A stretch of 6,033 nucleotides of DNA from Flammeovirgaceae bacterium UBA5867 (GTDB lineage: Bacteria > Bacteroidota > Bacteroidia > Cytophagales > Cyclobacteriaceae): assembly GCA_002432545.1 (NCBI GenBank), contig DJFR01000152.1, forward strand, positions 25,816 to 31,848, in the 5' to 3' direction. The notes beneath the pieces are model-generated. The model was not told the DNA's origin and ran no database searches. It saw nothing but the letters and a program-made list of their open reading frames with translations. The position numbers were made by a program, and so were the translations under genes. This document shows, piece after piece, positions 1 to 5,001 of this stretch. The first letter of the stretch is position 1, and each line of letters begins with the position of its first letter.

Positions 1-222
1 CAATTTTTTGGCGGGCCAGCGCTGTACTCCGAAAAATTTGGTCATCCAAGACTGAGAGCGCGGCATATGCCACACATCATCACACAAGACGATGCCGTTG
101 CATGGCTTTCATGTATGTCTGTCGCGCTTAAGGGTTTGCCGGTAGAAGAGACGCTTAAGGATGAATTGTTCAAGCGCTTTGTGCCAACAGCTATGTTTAT
201 GGTGAACCAGGATGAAAACTGA
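1..222 (+). CDS. Group II truncated haemoglobin (TrHbO-like), 3' part only
   Basis: This is the C-terminal 73 codons of a truncated globin; the 5' end lies outside the window. Reading frame 1 is open from base 1 to a TGA at 220-222. The visible protein opens with FFGGP (residues 2-6), then GHPRLRARH, where His22 (bases 64-66) is in the position of the haem-ligating proximal His F8. It continues with AWLSCM, where Trp35 (bases 103-105) corresponds to the Trp G8 conserved in group II truncated globins. Proteins of this family are small (about 120-140 residues) cytoplasmic haem proteins that bind O2 or NO and are linked to oxidative or nitrosative stress; the exact ligand cannot be told here. 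The distal residues (B10, CD1, E7) are outside the window. The next gene on the same strand is a short AraC-type regulator 112 bases downstream. Family assignment is firm from the F-helix motif; the physiological role is inferred. Confidence 0.85.
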   Translation, partial: QFFGGPALYSEKFGHPRLRARHMPHIITQDDAVAWLSCMSVALKGLPVEETLKDELFKRFVPTAMFMVNQDEN

Positions 223-226
223 ACTG

Positions 227-255
227 CTCACCATTTTTTCTGAAAACCTCACCAT
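227..255 (+). repeat. Direct repeat CTCACCAT x2, 21 bp apart (candidate operator)
   Basis: CTCACCAT occurs at 227-234 and again at 248-255, so the copies repeat with a 21-bp period, two helical turns. A shorter third copy of TCACC is at 263-267. The repeats lie between the globin stop codon and the AraC start at 335. AraC-family proteins commonly bind direct half-sites about two turns apart, so this could be an autoregulatory operator. That role is inference; only the repeat itself is seen. Confidence 0.35.
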
Positions 256-334
256 AGTTTTGTCACCGGGCCTTTAGACTTTCAGCGAATGGTATAAACA
301 GCTGATTAAAATCACGCAACCAAAAAATACAAAC

Positions 335-727
335 ATGTATCAATCCAGAAGTGAAGAGATCTTTGAAAAGTACTTGCAACTGATTGATGAACACCTGCAG
401 CATGTACTTGATGGCAAAGTGGATGAGATGTTAGAACTGCACGAAATAGCCGGCAGATTGTTCATACATCCCACACACCTGAGCAACGTAATTAAGAATC
501 TTACCGGTAAACATCCCTGCTACTTTTATGAACGCAAGATTCTGGAAGCAGCCAAAAGTTTACTGGACAACAAACAACATTCCATCGCAGATGTTGCCCG
601 TATACTTACCTACGATCCTTCCAATTTTACTAAATGGTTTAAGTCTTATGCCGGCATAAAACCTTCGCAATACAGAAAGCAATTGCTGCAGAAATATACC
701 GAAGCATCGAACCGTGCAGCAGCATAA
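335..727 (+). CDS. Short AraC-family transcriptional regulator (DNA-binding domain only)
   Basis: The 130-residue protein is almost entirely an AraC-type double helix-turn-helix domain. The first HTH is around residues 35-58 (LHEIAGRLFIHPTHLSNVIK), followed by the linking helix with YERKILEAAKSLL. The second HTH is around 83-107 (SIADVARILTYDPSNFTKWF), closed by the family signature G-I-K-P-S-Q-Y-R near 107-114. No cupin or other sensor domain precedes it; about 30 residues of a polar, probably helical segment do. Typical AraC regulators have 250-300 residues, so this resembles the SoxS/MarA size class, whose members are controlled by abundance rather than by a ligand. The start ATG at 335 has an A-rich upstream sequence and no Shine-Dalgarno, as is usual in Bacteroidota. 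It follows the globin on the same strand, so a role in globin-linked stress control is plausible but unproven. Its 3' end almost meets the convergent peroxiredoxin-like gene. Confidence 0.88.
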   Translation: MYQSRSEEIFEKYLQLIDEHLQHVLDGKVDEMLELHEIAGRLFIHPTHLSNVIKNLTGKHPCYFYERKILEAAKSLLDNKQHSIADVARILTYDPSNFTKWFKSYAGIKPSQYRKQLLQKYTEASNRAAA

Positions 728-729
728 TT

Positions 730-1257
730 CTATTTAAGGAGTATATTTACCGGCAAATGATCGCCAATAAAATTTCCGTAATGCACGGTTGATAATTTAC
801 CTTGTTCATCGATCATAAATTCACTCGGTATAGTTGCTGCATGTCCATCCTGCGAAATTGCTTTGTTGAATAGTTTCTTTCCTTCCATTGCTTTTGACCA
901 TAAGCCGTTAAATAAACTCTTCAACAGTTTCCCAACGGATTGACCTACGTAGTAAGTCTTATATAGTTTATTATCCGGATCAGCAATGAAGTGAAAGGGA
1001 TACTTTTTTCCTTCGAGATATTCGTTCATCTTTTGCTCCGTGGATTCATATACCAGCAGCACAACAATATTGTTCCGGGAAAACGAATCTGCATTTTTCA
1101 GGAGCGTATGCACACGAAGATTACACACGGGACAACCTGCGTTGCGTTCGAACGCGGGGTATACCTTTTTGCCGCGCAGTTCTTCCAATCGAATGATGTT
1201 TCCATAAACATCTTTTACAATAAAATTCGGGGCTTGTTGATGGGTTGATAGTTGCAT
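730..1257 (-). CDS. Peroxiredoxin-like (AhpC/TSA, thioredoxin-fold) protein
   Basis: The protein has 175 residues. The N-terminus (QQAPNFIVKDVYGNIIRLEEL, residues 7-27) is the usual opening beta hairpin of AhpC/TSA redoxins. It is followed by a redox site GCPVCN with Cys42 and Cys45, set in the FxRxAxCPxCN context of the peroxiredoxin-like family. A thioredoxin-fold core follows, with ADPDNKLYKTY (92-102) and a cis-Pro-like IPSEFMID segment (143-150), then EQGKLSTVHYG. No signal peptide or lipobox is seen, so it is probably cytoplasmic. It should be a thiol-dependent peroxidase or disulfide oxidoreductase; the C-x-x-C pair favours a reversible disulfide, but the substrate cannot be deduced. 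It lies 102 bases downstream of the sigma factor gene on the same strand and may be in its transcript. Its stop codon is 2 bases from that of the convergent AraC gene, leaving no room for a terminator. Confidence 0.85.
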   Translation of the reverse strand: MQLSTHQQAPNFIVKDVYGNIIRLEELRGKKVYPAFERNAGCPVCNLRVHTLLKNADSFSRNNIVVLLVYESTEQKMNEYLEGKKYPFHFIADPDNKLYKTYYVGQSVGKLLKSLFNGLWSKAMEGKKLFNKAISQDGHAATIPSEFMIDEQGKLSTVHYGNFIGDHLPVNILLK

Positions 1258-1359
1258 GAGTGTACTGTTAGTAATAAAACATGAACCACAGAAGCACCAG
1301 ACATCAAACTATATATATTCTGATCTTCGTTGGTATGCTTTAATACCAGTAGCCGTTTC

Positions 1360-1905
1360 TCAATCACCCGTTGGTGATATGTTTTTTCTTGCCTGCTCGA
1401 GGCATTTATACTTTTGATTGTCGAAGGTATGCGAATTGCGATAGCCCATTTCTTCAATCAACTTCTCGCGTGATGCTCCACGTAAAAATGTTTTCGTAAG
1501 AAAAATTACACAATGCCTGGATATACGACTGAATATTCTTTCAATCACGTTACGCTTTAACCGATGTTCTTCTTTTTGTTCCCACTCCGCCAGTGTCAGG
1601 TCTTCAAGTTCATACTCAGGCTCCAGCGTGGTAGCACGTTTGATATCACGCAGGCGCTTCAGCCAGAGGTTGGACGCAACGGCCAGGATATACGTTTTGA
1701 TGGATGACGTGAGAACAAAATCTTTTTTGGGAACTTTATCGAGCAACACCATGATCGTTTCCTGAAAAATGTCTTCCGCATCAGCCTCCGTTCCACTGTT
1801 ACGTTTAACAAAACGCTCGATGGAAGGATAATAGAAGGTATACAACAAGTTGTAGGCAGCATTATCTCTTTTCTTCAGATCGGTTAATACACGGCTTTCG
1901 TCCAT
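1360..1905 (-). CDS. ECF-type sigma-70 family RNA polymerase sigma factor
   Basis: The 181-residue protein has the two domains of group IV (ECF) sigma factors. Region 2 spans about residues 18-90: LLYTFYYPSIERFV, then ADAEDIFQET (the D-A-x-D-I-x-Q-E-T core-binding signature at 41-50), then the region 2.3/2.4 equivalent TSSIKTYILAVASNLWLKRL. Region 4 spans about 118-175, with an HTH at GASREKLIEEMGYRNSHTFDNQKYKCLEQAR. A charged linker (about 95-118) separates them. It should direct core RNA polymerase to its own promoter set. The gene start is ATG at 1905. No anti-sigma factor or transmembrane partner follows; the next gene on the strand encodes a peroxiredoxin-like protein, suggesting but not proving a redox-related regulon. 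Many Bacteroidota sigma factors of this length have other partners that are absent here. Confidence 0.9.
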   Translation of the reverse strand: MDESRVLTDLKKRDNAAYNLLYTFYYPSIERFVKRNSGTEADAEDIFQETIMVLLDKVPKKDFVLTSSIKTYILAVASNLWLKRLRDIKRATTLEPEYELEDLTLAEWEQKEEHRLKRNVIERIFSRISRHCVIFLTKTFLRGASREKLIEEMGYRNSHTFDNQKYKCLEQARKNISPTGD

Positions 1906-1935
1906 ACCATTTTTATAACAATACCAGCAAACACG

Positions 1936-1964
1936 TTTGGATCACCCACAAATTCATATTTTTT
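1936..1964 (+). promoter_or_regulatory. Candidate Bacteroidota promoter for the leader-like transcript
   Basis: TTTG at 1936-1939 is followed after 17 bases by TATTTTTT at 1957-1964. This matches the Bacteroidota housekeeping pattern (-33 TTTG, -7 TAnnTTTG) except for the last base. Transcription would start near 1970 and run through the SD-led small ORF to the terminator at 2276-2307. The region is T-rich, so a chance match is quite possible. Confidence 0.25.
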
Positions 1965-2136
1965 TATGTTTTTTTTATCGTGTCCGGTCACAACATTTTT
2001 CATGTTATTTTTTTAAAACGGATAAACGATTTAGTGTCCTCAGGCGTTCTATTCCCGATAGCGGTCGTTATCGGCATCAGGCCAGGTTTCATAAGGTATT
2101 TGAACGAGGCGCTTGTTGCTTATGTATAACTAAAAG

Positions 2137-2145
2137 AAAGGAGGT
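2137..2145 (+). promoter_or_regulatory. Perfect Shine-Dalgarno sequence AAAGGAGGT
   Basis: AAAGGAGGT ends 3 bases before an ATG at 2149. It is the only full-strength SD noticed in the window; the other starts lack one, as is usual for Bacteroidota, where SD-dependent initiation is rare. It decides the start of the small ORF at 2149-2217, or else serves as an accessible anti-SD target in an RNA. The spacing is slightly short of the usual optimum. Confidence 0.6.
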
Positions 2146-2148
2146 ACC

Positions 2149-2217
2149 ATGTCTAGTCCCAAGCACATTTTATCAGAAAAACGTACACTAACAATTTTCA
2201 CAGGTGTGAAGAGTTGA
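2149..2217 (+). CDS. Small ORF of 22 codons behind a strong SD (possible leader peptide)
   Basis: The ATG at 2149 opens a 22-residue frame, MSSPKHILSEK followed by RTLTIFTGVKS, ending at TGA 2215-2217. It is basic overall, has no membrane segment or signal peptide, and I do not recognise it. The support for translation is positional: a perfect SD directly upstream and a strong intrinsic terminator about 60 bases after the stop. It shows no run of a single amino acid of the kind used in amino-acid attenuators. It may be a leader peptide controlling read-through into the methyltransferase and cadD genes, a free-standing microprotein, or chance. Without homologues none of these can be chosen. 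Confidence 0.35.
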   Translation: MSSPKHILSEKRTLTIFTGVKS

Positions 2218-2275
2218 AGGGTTGGTATTACCTCGTGAAATTTTAGTTACGGATAAATTTGAATGAGGATTCTAT

Positions 2276-2307
2276 AATATCCGGCATGTCCTGCCGGATA
2301 TTTTTTT
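2276..2307 (+). terminator. Strong rho-independent terminator
   Basis: The left arm AATATCCGGCA (2276-2286) pairs perfectly with TGCCGGATATT (2292-2302) around the 5-base loop TGTCC. T's run on to 2307, so the 3' arm merges into a 7-T tract. The stem has a GC-rich core of 6 bp. It lies 44 bases upstream of the methyltransferase ATG, so it ends a transcript that begins upstream in this intergenic region and either isolates or attenuates the downstream genes. A TTG-initiated extension of the methyltransferase would start inside this unit and is therefore unlikely. Confidence 0.85.
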
Positions 2308-2351
2308 GTCTCTGCTTCGACATTTCTTTTTCAACACTGTATTTTCAAAAG

Positions 2352-2873
2352 ATGGAAAAACAGGAACGCTTTCAATGGGCTGTTGAAATTATGAACATTC
2401 AACCTGACGACAACATTCTTGAAGTTGGTTGTGGTGCGGGCATAGCAGTAACACTTGCAGCAACCCGACTCAAGAAGGGAACGCTAACGGCTATCGATCA
2501 ATCGGAGTCCATGATTAAAAAAGCTTCCGCCAGAAACGCAGCACTCGTATCATCCGGCAAAGCTATATTTATACCAGTGTCACTCTCAGCAGTTACATTG
2601 AAAGCGAAATACACTAAAATATTTGCATTCAATGTAAGCGCATTCTGGAAAGACGCATCGAAAGAACTGATTGCTATTAAAAAACTCCTCGCACCACACG
2701 GTACACTATACATCTTTCACCAGCCACCTCCGGGCGTAACTTTGACATTCAATAAAACCATTGTCACTCAGGTAAAAGCGAATCTCGAAAAGGAAGATTT
2801 CAAAATTATTGATGTTACACATAAAAAAATGGATCCGGCACCGGTTGTGTGTATAACAGCTACTGTCGCATAA
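2352..2873 (+). CDS. Class I SAM-dependent methyltransferase
   Basis: The 173-residue protein has a Rossmann-like class I methyltransferase fold. Motif I is ILEVGCGAG at residues 22-30 (the SAM-binding glycine loop). Motif II follows as LTAIDQSESMI, with Asp49 placed to contact the SAM ribose. KIFAFNVSAFWKD (89-101) corresponds to the motif IV region, and LLAPHGTLYIFHQPP (112-126) is the motif VI/beta-5 region. The start was set at ATG 2352 because the protein then begins just before the first helix, as is usual. An upstream TTG at 2259 would add 31 residues encoded across the terminator. The substrate cannot be told; this generic family includes small-molecule methylases. The CadD-type transporter starts 32 bases downstream, so co-transcription is likely. 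The terminator just upstream could regulate both genes. Confidence 0.82.
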   Translation: MEKQERFQWAVEIMNIQPDDNILEVGCGAGIAVTLAATRLKKGTLTAIDQSESMIKKASARNAALVSSGKAIFIPVSLSAVTLKAKYTKIFAFNVSAFWKDASKELIAIKKLLAPHGTLYIFHQPPPGVTLTFNKTIVTQVKANLEKEDFKIIDVTHKKMDPAPVVCITATVA

Positions 2874-2881
2874 AAGATGTA

Positions 2882-2889
2882 TATATTTG
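2882..2889 (+). promoter_or_regulatory. Candidate -7 box TATATTTG for the cadD-type gene
   Basis: TATATTTG, followed by C, is an exact match to the Bacteroidota -7 consensus TAnnTTTG. It lies 16 bases before the ATG at 2906, between the methyltransferase stop and the transporter start. A -33 TTTG at proper distance is missing; only ACTG near 2862-2865 is close. Transcription would start about 6-10 bases before the ATG. It would give the transporter its own expression independent of the upstream terminator. Confidence 0.4.
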
Positions 2890-2905
2890 CTGTGATAACT
2901 ATTGC

Positions 2906-3526
2906 ATGATTGAAACAATAATTACAGCTGTACTGGCTTTTGCATCCACCAACGTAGACGATCTGTTTATACTTATGGTGTTGTTCTCTACAACGTCAAA
3001 ATCTTTCCGGCCGGTAAATATAGTCGCGGGGCAGTACCTCGGCATCGTAACGTTAATCAGCATTAGTCTTGTTGGCTCGTTGATCGGAATCGTTGTTCCC
3101 AAAGTATACATCGGGCTGTTAGGGCTCTTCCCGATATACCTCGGTATACGAAAATTAATGGCTCGCAGTGATGACCCGGATGAGTCTCCTGTCCTCTCAC
3201 CAAACAAAAACTATATATTAGCTTCTGTTATCAACCCGGCAACGTTAAGTGTTGCCTCCATCACTATAGCGAATGGTGCTGACAATATCGGCATTTATAT
3301 TCCATTATTTGTCAACCTCTCCGTTACAAGTCTTATGATTACCATTGCTATTTTTATGGTACTCGTCTTTGTCTGGGTAAAGATTGCCGAGTACCTGGTG
3401 CGACACCCTCGATTAAAGAATACACTTGCCCGCTATAATCACATCCTGTTCCCGTGCATTCTTATCGGACTTGGAATTTATATACTCATTGAGAGTGGGT
3501 CGTACACATTGCTGATCAAAGACTAA
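2906..3526 (+). CDS. cadD: CadD-family cadmium/heavy-metal resistance transporter
   Basis: The 206-residue integral membrane protein has about 5-6 hydrophobic segments: near residues 3-28, 38-64, 67-82, 103-122, 131-159 and 178-197. Family landmarks are ASTNVDDLFILM (13-24) in the first membrane segment, GQYLG (42-46), LLGLFPIYLGI (71-81), the conserved ANGADNIGIYIP (122-133) and a final LIGLGIYIL. This pattern fits the CadD family, described from staphylococcal plasmids as giving cadmium resistance and related to the LysE exporter superfamily; the metal handled here is not shown by sequence. The start was set at ATG 2906. A GTG at 2849 in the same frame overlaps the methyltransferase and would add a cysteine-rich, non-family extension. 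It probably belongs to the methyltransferase transcript but may also have its own promoter. A hairpin follows its stop. Confidence 0.82.
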   Translation: MIETIITAVLAFASTNVDDLFILMVLFSTTSKSFRPVNIVAGQYLGIVTLISISLVGSLIGIVVPKVYIGLLGLFPIYLGIRKLMARSDDPDESPVLSPNKNYILASVINPATLSVASITIANGADNIGIYIPLFVNLSVTSLMITIAIFMVLVFVWVKIAEYLVRHPRLKNTLARYNHILFPCILIGLGIYILIESGSYTLLIKD

Positions 3527-3529
3527 CAA

Positions 3530-3561
3530 AACTGCCTGTATACTAATATACACAGGCAGTT
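3530..3561. terminator. Bidirectional hairpin terminator between convergent genes
   Basis: AACTGCCTGT (3530-3539) pairs perfectly with ACAGGCAGTT (3552-3561), and TATA segments in the 12-base loop region can extend the stem with a bulge. It starts 4 bases after the transporter stop and ends 16 bases before the stop of the minus-strand SDR gene. A T-rich tail (TTTTGTT) follows on the minus strand, so termination is likelier for the SDR side; on the + strand there is no U tract and it may act mainly as a 3' stabilising hairpin. Confidence 0.65.
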
Positions 3562-3577
3562 CCATAAGTATATCTAA

Positions 3578-4372
3578 TTATATAATAAGCTTGGCAACAC
3601 CACCGTCTACACGTAATGCACTGCCGTTGGTACCGGATGAAAGTGGACTTGCTACGTACGTTACGAGATTTGCAACTTCCTGTACGGATGCAAAGCGCTG
3701 AAGTAATGAAGTAGGCCGCGCTGTTTTAAAGAAATTTTGTTCAGCCTCCTGCGGGGTAACCTGTTGCGTTGAGGCTAACTGTTTTACAAACTCTTCCACA
3801 CCTTCTGACCTGGTGGGGCCGGGTAACACCGAGTTTACCGTAACACCGGTTCCTTTGGTGAGCTCTGCCAAACCGCGACTTACCGATAGCTGTGCTGTCT
3901 TTGTCATACCATAATGAATCATTTCTTCCGGAATATTTATAGCGGACTCGCTGGATATAAAAATGATACGTCCCCAGTTCTTTGCAATCATCTTCGGAAA
4001 AAAGTGTCGCGACAGGCGCACACCGCTCAGCACATTTACTTCATAGAAACGAAGCCAGTCTTCATCAGCAATTTCAACGAACGGCTTAGGCTCAAATATA
4101 CCGGCATTGTTTACGAGTATATCAACATCAGGAAGTCTGGCGATCAGTTGCTTTACATCCTCTGCCTTGGCGAAGTCAGCCGCTACTCCGGAAACTTTCC
4201 CCGCCGGTATAAGTTTCTTTAATTCATCTATGGCAGCATCAACGCGTTGCTGTGAACGTCCGTTGATAATTACAGCGGCTCCTTCGGCAAGCAGGCTCTG
4301 TGCTATAGCAAAGCCTATACCTTGTGTAGAGCCACTGACAAAAGCCGTTTTGTTTTTCAATTGTAAATCCAT
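3578..4372 (-). CDS. Classical SDR-family NAD(P)-dependent oxidoreductase
   Basis: The 264-residue protein is a complete classical short-chain dehydrogenase/reductase. The cofactor loop is GSTQGIG at residues 14-20, followed by a beta-2 end with NGRS (37-40), which suggests NADP(H) preference through Arg39. The adenine-side ADF is at 65-67 and NNAG at 88-91. The catalytic tetrad is Asn113, Ser141, Tyr154 and Lys158 (HYGMTK); PGPTRS at 184-189 and the C-terminal VDGG complete the fold. It should reduce or oxidise an alcohol/carbonyl group on an unidentified small molecule in the cytoplasm. It is the second gene of an operon with the DoxX-family gene (6-base gap). The divergent AraC regulator at 5002 is the likely controller. 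No truncation or missing catalytic residue is seen. Confidence 0.93.
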   Translation of the reverse strand: MDLQLKNKTAFVSGSTQGIGFAIAQSLLAEGAAVIINGRSQQRVDAAIDELKKLIPAGKVSGVAADFAKAEDVKQLIARLPDVDILVNNAGIFEPKPFVEIADEDWLRFYEVNVLSGVRLSRHFFPKMIAKNWGRIIFISSESAINIPEEMIHYGMTKTAQLSVSRGLAELTKGTGVTVNSVLPGPTRSEGVEEFVKQLASTQQVTPQEAEQNFFKTARPTSLLQRFASVQEVANLVTYVASPLSSGTNGSALRVDGGVAKLII

Positions 4373-4378
4373 GTATAT

Positions 4379-4771
4379 CTATTTTTTAAGAAAGTTATCA
4401 ACTGCATACGTGTTATATTGGAGGAACGAAAGCAACACAGCAAAAAATGCTGCGTGAATAAATTGTGATGGCATGGCTTCCCAGTTCTCCGCCATAGCCG
4501 AACCGAAGATCAATATAACCATGGTAAAACCTCCGGCTATAAGAGATACTCTGGTCAATAAACCAATCACCAGTAACAGGCCGATCACGAATTCAGCGAT
4601 CGGTAAGATATAACTGAACGGTGTAACGAGCGCAGATGGTAACATCGATTTTTCAAACGAGCTCACCATCCAGTTACTAAATTCGGTCAACTTGGGCAAA
4701 CGCACCAGGCCATGTCCTAACATACTGGCAGCAACGGCCAGTCTTACAATTAAAAACGAAGTTGTATTCAT
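4379..4771 (-). CDS. DoxX-family membrane protein
   Basis: The 130-residue protein has four predicted membrane segments, near residues 5-22, 48-70, 74-91 and 104-118. DoxX-family features are the early RLAVAASMLGHGLVRL segment, a central IAEFVIGLLLVIGLLTR with an acidic residue between helices 1 and 2, and an MxFGSAxAENW-like region before the last helix. Members are small inner-membrane proteins linked to quinone or thiol redox chemistry and oxidative stress; the biochemical role is not settled and cannot be read from sequence. The ATG at 4771 has no Shine-Dalgarno. It is the first gene of the doxX-SDR operon and is divergent from the AraC gene across a 230-base intergenic region. Confidence 0.85.
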   Translation of the reverse strand: MNTTSFLIVRLAVAASMLGHGLVRLPKLTEFSNWMVSSFEKSMLPSALVTPFSYILPIAEFVIGLLLVIGLLTRVSLIAGGFTMVILIFGSAMAENWEAMPSQFIHAAFFAVLLSFLQYNTYAVDNFLKK

Positions 4772-4963
4772 GTATCAAGGGTTAATAAAAATTCACATAC
4801 GGTGGACAAGCAACCGGTATCGTTAAACCCAATTGGAATATATACCCCATCGGTAACAGGTATACATTCGCGTTAGTTCTTGGTTGGTACTTTTTAACAA
4901 CAAATTAACTTTTGAGTTGCTTCGCCAGCAGTACAAAATTGAAATCTGCCGCGCATTGAAAAC

Positions 4964-4995
4964 TTGTAAAATCTTTGGAATGTCTTGTACATTTG
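4964..4995 (+). promoter_or_regulatory. Bacteroidota-type promoter of the AraC gene
   Basis: TTG at 4964-4966 (-33) and TACATTTG at 4988-4995 (-7, exact TAnnTTTG, followed by C) are separated by 21 bases, within the range seen for Bacteroidota housekeeping promoters. The ATG at 5002 begins only 6 bases after the -7 box, so the transcript should start at or within a few bases of the start codon. Confidence 0.55.
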
Positions 4996-5001
4996 CAGGA
5001 T

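Larger units (their letters stand above)
1970..2307 (+). ncRNA. Putative structured leader RNA or small transcript (unknown class)
   Basis: This stretch has no conventional gene but carries an ordered set of signals on the + strand. There is a hairpin at 2055-2074 (stem CCGATA/TATCGG, extendable by a G-U and a C-G pair to 8 bp around a GGTC loop). Then come a perfect SD at 2137-2145, a 22-codon ORF, and a strong terminator. GAGGTA inside the SD (2141-2146) can pair with TACCTC at 2229-2234, a possible way to hide the ribosome site. No feature of SRP RNA, tmRNA, RNase P RNA or a riboswitch I know was recognised. The 5' end is inferred from a weak promoter match. It could be the leader of the methyltransferase gene at 2352 or an independent small RNA/mRNA. 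Confidence 0.35.

Noticed and set aside
1215..1457. 80-codon minus-strand frame between the sigma factor and redoxin genes
   Set aside because: Mostly a frame shadow of the sigma factor 3' end and the redoxin 5' end, with no domain or start signal.
1992..2014. Terminator-like hairpin AACAT/ATGTT followed by T7
   Set aside because: The stem is only 5 bp with four A-T pairs; similar T runs are all around, so it is probably just low-complexity DNA.
1937..2191. 84-codon TTG-started reading frame on + in the intergenic region
   Set aside because: No recognisable domain, biased composition from T-runs, no plausible initiation site, and it overlaps the SD-led ORF in another frame.
2259..2351. Longer methyltransferase starting at TTG 2259
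   Set aside because: The added 31 residues are encoded across the terminator hairpin and its T tract and precede the normal fold start.
2849..2905. GTG-started extension of the CadD-type protein
   Set aside because: It overlaps the methyltransferase end, is cysteine-rich and not family-like; the first membrane segment begins right after ATG 2906.
4772..4860. Promoter for the doxX-SDR operon on the minus strand
   Set aside because: No TAnnTTTG box with a properly spaced TTG was found; only poor matches such as TATGTGAA, so the promoter may be activator-dependent.
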